NCBI GenBank assembly: GCA_016712715.1
Contig: JADJQM010000001.1
Coordinates: 1,197,001 to 1,261,000 of the forward strand
Source of the DNA: Rhodospirillaceae bacterium
GTDB lineage: Bacteria; Pseudomonadota; Alphaproteobacteria; Dongiales; Dongiaceae
DNA length: 64,000 nt
Direction of reading: 5' to 3'
Program-made: the position numbers and the translations under genes
Shown: one piece after another, positions 62,569-64,000 of the stretch
Layout: each line of letters starts with the position of its first letter
How positions within the stretch are numbered: position 1 is the first letter of the stretch
Notes under the pieces: model-generated
The model's database searches: none
What the model saw: the letters and a program-made list of their open reading frames with translations, nothing else
Told to the model about the DNA's origin: nothing

Positions 62569-62754
62569 GTGTTTGAGTACCGAACTGGGCCCCACCCAAA
62601 GGATCCTTATCGTATTGATTGTGCGAGCAAAACAATTCGCAATATGGGGTCCCGATCGGCGCCGATCGGGACCCCTCTCGAATCCAGATTTATAAGAGAA
62701 ATCATATGGATGGTTGAAAAATGGAAGGGGTCCCAGTTCGGTGCTGAAATACAC
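62569..62754. mobile_element. MITE-like palindromic element, copy 2 (186 bp)
   Basis: Same element as 49148-49335, in the same orientation, with a few substitutions and one- to two-base indels. Central perfect 30-bp palindrome at 62646-62675; outer ends GTGTTTGAGTACCGAACT and, inverted, GTGTATTTCAGCACCGAACT. Left neighbour: truncated thermonuclease. Right neighbour: truncated IS1595-type transposase. No target duplication is visible. An open frame runs through it from the nuclease into the transposase. Confidence 0.75.
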
Positions 62755-63159
62755 ACGGTCATGAGCGACCGCGAGCGGGGCTTTTTTACTGCCGTCAAAT
62801 CACTCGAATCTGACCATCAGACGGTGGTGCATTCCGCTGGGGAATATGTTCGCGGCAACGTCCACAGCAACACCGCGGACGGTGTTGGAGCCCTGCTGGA
62901 GCGCGCCCGGATGGGTGTCTGGCATCGGATGAGCCGGCCGCATCTACAGCGCTACCTGGACGAAATCAGCTTCCGCAGGAACTGCCGGATCAAGCGAGAG
63001 GTCACCAGCAAGGGCGGCCGCAAGCGCCGGGCCATTACGACCATTCCCTTGCCAGACATGCTGTCTAAAATGCTCCGGCCATGTATCGGCCGGCAGATTC
63101 GACGGACGGAGAATTATAGCTTCAAGGTGTTACCAAATACTCTGGCGTCACCATTCTAG
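62755..63159 (+). pseudogene. C-terminal fragment of an IS1595-type transposase
   Basis: After the element the reading VMSDRERGFFTAVKSLESDH, then HSAGEYVRGNVHSNTADGVG and HLQRYLDEISFRRNCRIKRE, is the last third of an ISXO2-like (IS1595) catalytic domain, containing the second Asp, the HxxGEYVRGxVHTNT motif and the YLDExxFRxNRR ending. The zinc ribbon and first Asp are missing. It is not a copy of the transposase at 23143. Confidence 0.8.
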
Positions 63160-63177
63160 TGGGACGACATGGCTGTT

Positions 63178-63489
63178 CTAGGCGAGGGCCTTAAGACCCT
63201 TCCGGTCAACGATATTCAAGAGCTTTAGACCCATGCTTGACGGCGTTTTGAGGTCCTGCTCCCAAGCGGTGACGGTTGCTTTGCTGACATTCAGATAGAC
63301 AGCAAAGACACCCTGACTAGCCTTGTTAACTTTGCGGATCTTCTTGATATCGGCTGCGGTATAGTGGGGCACCTGCGGCAGACACAGAGCGTCAAATTCT
63401 CGCATCGTTTCGACGCTGATCGCGCCAGCTTCGTGCAAGTCCTTGGCGGCCTCAAGGACCTCGCTGAGAATGCGACTCTTCTTAGCCAT
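63178..63489 (-). CDS. NadS/HigA-type HTH antitoxin
   Basis: A 103-residue protein with a C-terminal XRE-type HTH (KIRKVNKASQGVFAVYLNVS, KATVTAWEQDLKTPSSMGLK), the NadS/HigA2 arrangement. The ATG lies within the toxin gene's last codons (8-bp overlap) behind GGAGGT. It should bind and neutralise the toxin and repress the operon. Confidence 0.85.
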   Translation of the reverse strand: MAKKSRILSEVLEAAKDLHEAGAISVETMREFDALCLPQVPHYTAADIKKIRKVNKASQGVFAVYLNVSKATVTAWEQDLKTPSSMGLKLLNIVDRKGLKALA

Positions 63490-63862
63490 TGCAATTTACC
63501 TCCAGTATCTTCTTGTCTTTGATGAGGTCAGCCAGTTTCTTGTCGTTTAAGGCCATATACTCATCGCCAATCTTTATAAGGCCCTTCTTTTCATCTTTCG
63601 TGATGTTCGCCTGATCGCTTTTAGCAAATCCGAAAATGAAGAACAGTCTACTCCCTTGACGATGGGCGACAATTGTTCGAAACCCACCGCTCTTTCCGCC
63701 GTTTGCTCTGGCGACCCGCTTCTTCAGTAAAAACCCACCCAACCTGGCTTCTACCAACCCATTTTCAATTTCATGGGCCGCCTGGCAAAGATCGGCATCT
63801 GTTACCTGCTCATCCTTAGCCCAGCGCGCAAACGTTCGATTCTTAAGCACCCTGATGGACAT
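63482..63862 (-). CDS. RelE/HigB-like toxin
   Basis: A 126-residue toxin of the RelE-like DUF1044 family: KNRTFARWAKDEQVTDADLC, GFLLKKRVARANGGKSGGFR, RLFFIFGFAKSDQANITKDE. It is predicted to be a ribosome-dependent mRNA endonuclease. Toxin first, antitoxin second is the HigBA-type order. The strong -35/-10 pair just upstream is described separately. Confidence 0.88.
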   Translation of the reverse strand: MSIRVLKNRTFARWAKDEQVTDADLCQAAHEIENGLVEARLGGFLLKKRVARANGGKSGGFRTIVAHRQGSRLFFIFGFAKSDQANITKDEKKGLIKIGDEYMALNDKKLADLIKDKKILEVNCNG

Positions 63863-63863
63863 T

Positions 63864-63892
63864 TATATACTACCCAGTCGTATAGATGTCAA
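63864..63892 (-). promoter_or_regulatory. Promoter/operator of the toxin-antitoxin pair
   Basis: On the minus strand TTGACA (63892-63887) is followed after exactly 17 bases by TATATA (63869-63864). An inverted repeat TATAC...GTATA overlaps the spacer and could be the antitoxin operator. The -10 box ends one base before the ATG, so the mapped start may be leaderless, or translation starts further in. Confidence 0.5.
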
Positions 63893-64000
63893 GCCCGAGC
63901 AACCCCAAAACCGGCGCCGCCCGAAGGGGAGTCTATACAATCAATATTGGTTCGCTGGCAAATAAGATGCCCAAAATAGCAGTCAGAACCGTCAGAAAAT

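Noticed and set aside
63886..64000. Possible plus-strand gene starting MSSPSNPKTGAARR and running off the right edge
   Set aside because: No ribosome site, overlaps the toxin promoter, and too short to judge within the window.
1..64000. CRISPR array
   Set aside because: I saw no regularly spaced direct repeats with unique spacers; the only periodic repeat is the three-unit 15-bp set at 25703-25746.
1..64000. Complete tRNA or rRNA genes
   Set aside because: No full cloverleaf or rRNA core was recognised; only the tRNA 3'-end-like scar at 61978-62004.

Overview
The window looks like chromosomal DNA of a GC-rich alphaproteobacterium, probably Rhodospirillales-like, although the lineage is inferred only from gene content and arrangement (pyrB-pyrC-plsY-dprA-topA on one strand, a clpS-clpA pair, a D,D-carboxypeptidase with a C-terminal SPOR domain). 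From about 1 to 22.4 kb it is compact and mostly housekeeping. It holds the 5' part of a trimethylamine/dimethylglycine-dehydrogenase-like flavoenzyme with a flavin reductase, an MFS exporter with a divergent cysteine-rich regulator, secreted proteins, a Sel1-repeat lipoprotein lying between decayed gene remnants, then pyrimidine, phospholipid, DNA-uptake and topoisomerase genes, clpSA and dacC.

From 22.5 to about 36.8 kb the DNA is accessory. A complete IS1595-type element (23046-25883) has perfect 22-bp terminal inverted repeats and an 8-bp target duplication, and carries an ATPase/DUF234 passenger gene behind a three-unit 15-bp repeat. It is followed by an IS3-family (IS407-like) element with a frameshifted orfA and by an IS3 remnant. 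Next is a visibly AT-richer block on the minus strand: a chemoreceptor, two small ORFs, a heme oxygenase, a bacteriophytochrome-type histidine kinase with four extra PAS domains, and a separate PAS protein.

From 35.8 to 48.9 kb there is an N-methyl/betaine-type catabolic cluster. It comprises a GlxA/AraC-type regulator, a peptide-type ABC transporter, a glucarate-dehydratase-like enolase-superfamily protein, a dimethylglycine/sarcosine-dehydrogenase-like flavoprotein, an MttB-family methyltransferase and a divergent LysR regulator. Several of these genes carry single-base frameshifts, which are either sequencing errors or decay. From 48.9 to 50.6 kb is a graveyard of truncated genes (IS orfA, helicase, AraC, IS3 orfB) containing a 188-bp palindromic element.

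From 50.7 to 61.1 kb is a complete-looking four-carbon sugar acid (threonate/erythronate) operon: a ribose-type ABC transporter, a lactonase-like protein, LtnD-, OtnK-, OtnC- and OtnI-like enzymes, and a divergent LacI regulator with matching operator-like sites. The right end (61.1-64 kb) is again mosaic: a truncated DMT transporter, a tRNA 3'-end-like sequence, a truncated thermonuclease joined through a second copy of the palindromic element to an IS1595-type transposase fragment, and a RelE/HigB-NadS type toxin-antitoxin pair.

The most unusual signals are the two copies of the palindromic short element, each sitting exactly at the junction of two unrelated truncated genes; the passenger-carrying IS1595 element with its iterons; and the chemoreceptor-heme oxygenase-phytochrome operon with its two small ORFs.
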